Positions 46,347 through 46,542 of a DNA stretch of 46,542 bases are shown here, one piece after another. The notes under the pieces are model-generated. The model was not told the DNA's origin. It saw only the letters and a list, made by a program, of their open reading frames with translations, and did no database searches. Made by a program: the position numbers and the translations under genes. Source of the stretch: Candidatus Poseidoniaceae archaeon (GTDB taxonomy: Archaea > Thermoplasmatota > Poseidoniia > Poseidoniales > Poseidoniaceae). The stretch spans positions 1 through 46,542 of the forward strand of contig JADHSC010000013.1 in NCBI GenBank assembly GCA_016777125.1, in the 5' to 3' direction. The number at the start of each line of letters is the position of its first letter. The stretch's first letter is position 1.

Positions 46347-46353
46347 AGGTGAT
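46347..46353 (+). promoter_or_regulatory. Shine-Dalgarno site of archaellin gene
   Basis: AGGTGAT, after an A-tract, ends 3 nt before the ATG at 46357. It matches the anti-SD and supports high expression. Confidence 0.7.
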
Positions 46354-46356
46354 AAA

Positions 46357-46542
46357 ATGAAAAACCAAAAAGAAACGAAGCAAGACGAACTTGCTGCAAT
46401 TGGTATCGGTGCAATGATTGTATTCATTGCGTTGATTCTTGTTGCAGCAGTCGCAGCAGCGGTCATTATTCAGACCGCAGAAAAGCTGCAACAGAACGCA
46501 CAAGCCAGTGGTGACGATACCCAAGAACAGATGTCTACGAAA
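46357..46542 (+). CDS. flaB: Archaellin (archaeal flagellin), 5' part, cut by window edge
   Basis: The first 62 codons are visible and open to the edge. A short charged leader (MKNQKETKQDELA) precedes AIGIGAMIVFIALILVAAV and AAAVIIQTAEKLQQ, nearly the consensus archaellin N-terminal helix (GIGTLIVFIAMVLVAAVAA ... I-x-T ... LQ). Archaellins are made with a class III signal cleaved by the FlaK/PibD prepilin peptidase and polymerise into the rotating archaellum. The residue before the expected cut (before AIGIG) is Ala here rather than the usual Gly. A type IV adhesion pilin is possible, but the QT..LQQ pattern favours archaellin. It is expected to be followed by more archaellin or fla/arl genes outside the window. 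Confidence 0.82.
   Translation, partial: MKNQKETKQDELAAIGIGAMIVFIALILVAAVAAAVIIQTAEKLQQNAQASGDDTQEQMSTK

Overview
The window reads as a stretch of chromosome from an uncultured planktonic archaeon of the Thermoplasmatota / Marine Group II (Poseidoniales) type. Direct archaeal evidence: a TATA-binding protein gene, an archaeal-type mevalonate kinase, an aconitase-X protein of the type used in the archaeal mevalonate route, an archaeal/eukaryal-type isoleucyl-tRNA synthetase, and an archaellin-like N-terminus at the right edge. Some starts have an A/T box 24-27 nt upstream of the ATG, as expected for leaderless archaeal transcripts. The lineage assignment within archaea is inference from gene content and the many very large surface proteins. 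Genes are packed tightly: no gap exceeds about 170 bp, and three convergent pairs overlap at their 3' ends.

Layout. 1-5270 (minus): two tandem paralogous secreted PKD-type surface proteins, the first cut by the window edge. 5316-7009 (minus): tbp behind its own consensus TATA box, preceded by mevalonate kinase. 7076-10731 (plus): membrane Fe-S oxidoreductase, stand-alone glutamine amidotransferase and MutY. 10669-11412 (minus): FRAG1/DRAM/Sfk1-like membrane protein. 11478-12965 (plus): cysS. 12966-15512 (minus): secreted lamin-tail/amidohydrolase fusion with a membrane anchor. 15605-17818 (plus): thioredoxin and a PepX/CocE-like lipoprotein hydrolase. 17819-25327 (minus): HhH-MutS ATPase; then, transcribed in order, ileS, a signal-less BtuF-like metal receptor and a BNR-like lipoprotein.

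25425-33176 (plus): a 1,695-residue surface protein, glutamine-dependent NAD synthetase and a TrhO-type rhodanese. 33155-35320 (minus): collagen-like/ELWxxDGT surface protein. 35374-38128 (plus): aconitase X with fused large and small subunits, and a sugar-nucleotide epimerase. 38104-39867 (minus): Bcp peroxiredoxin, hexapeptide acyltransferase and a flavin-reductase-like protein in a tight operon. 40033-46542 (plus): a four-gene cluster (small basic protein, giant NTGN-repeat membrane protein, coiled-coil cytoplasmic partner, archaellin), the last three with strong Shine-Dalgarno sites.

How it fits together: informational and cofactor housekeeping genes (tbp, cysS, ileS, mutY, nadE, trhO) are interspersed with at least eight secreted, lipid-anchored or membrane-anchored proteins that suggest a protein- and peptide-degrading, surface-attached heterotroph. 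Mevalonate kinase and the fused aconitase X may both serve isoprenoid lipid synthesis. The most interesting region is the right end, where an undescribed-looking giant membrane protein and its cytoplasmic partner lead directly into an archaellin gene. I saw no tRNA, rRNA, CRISPR array or insertion sequence.
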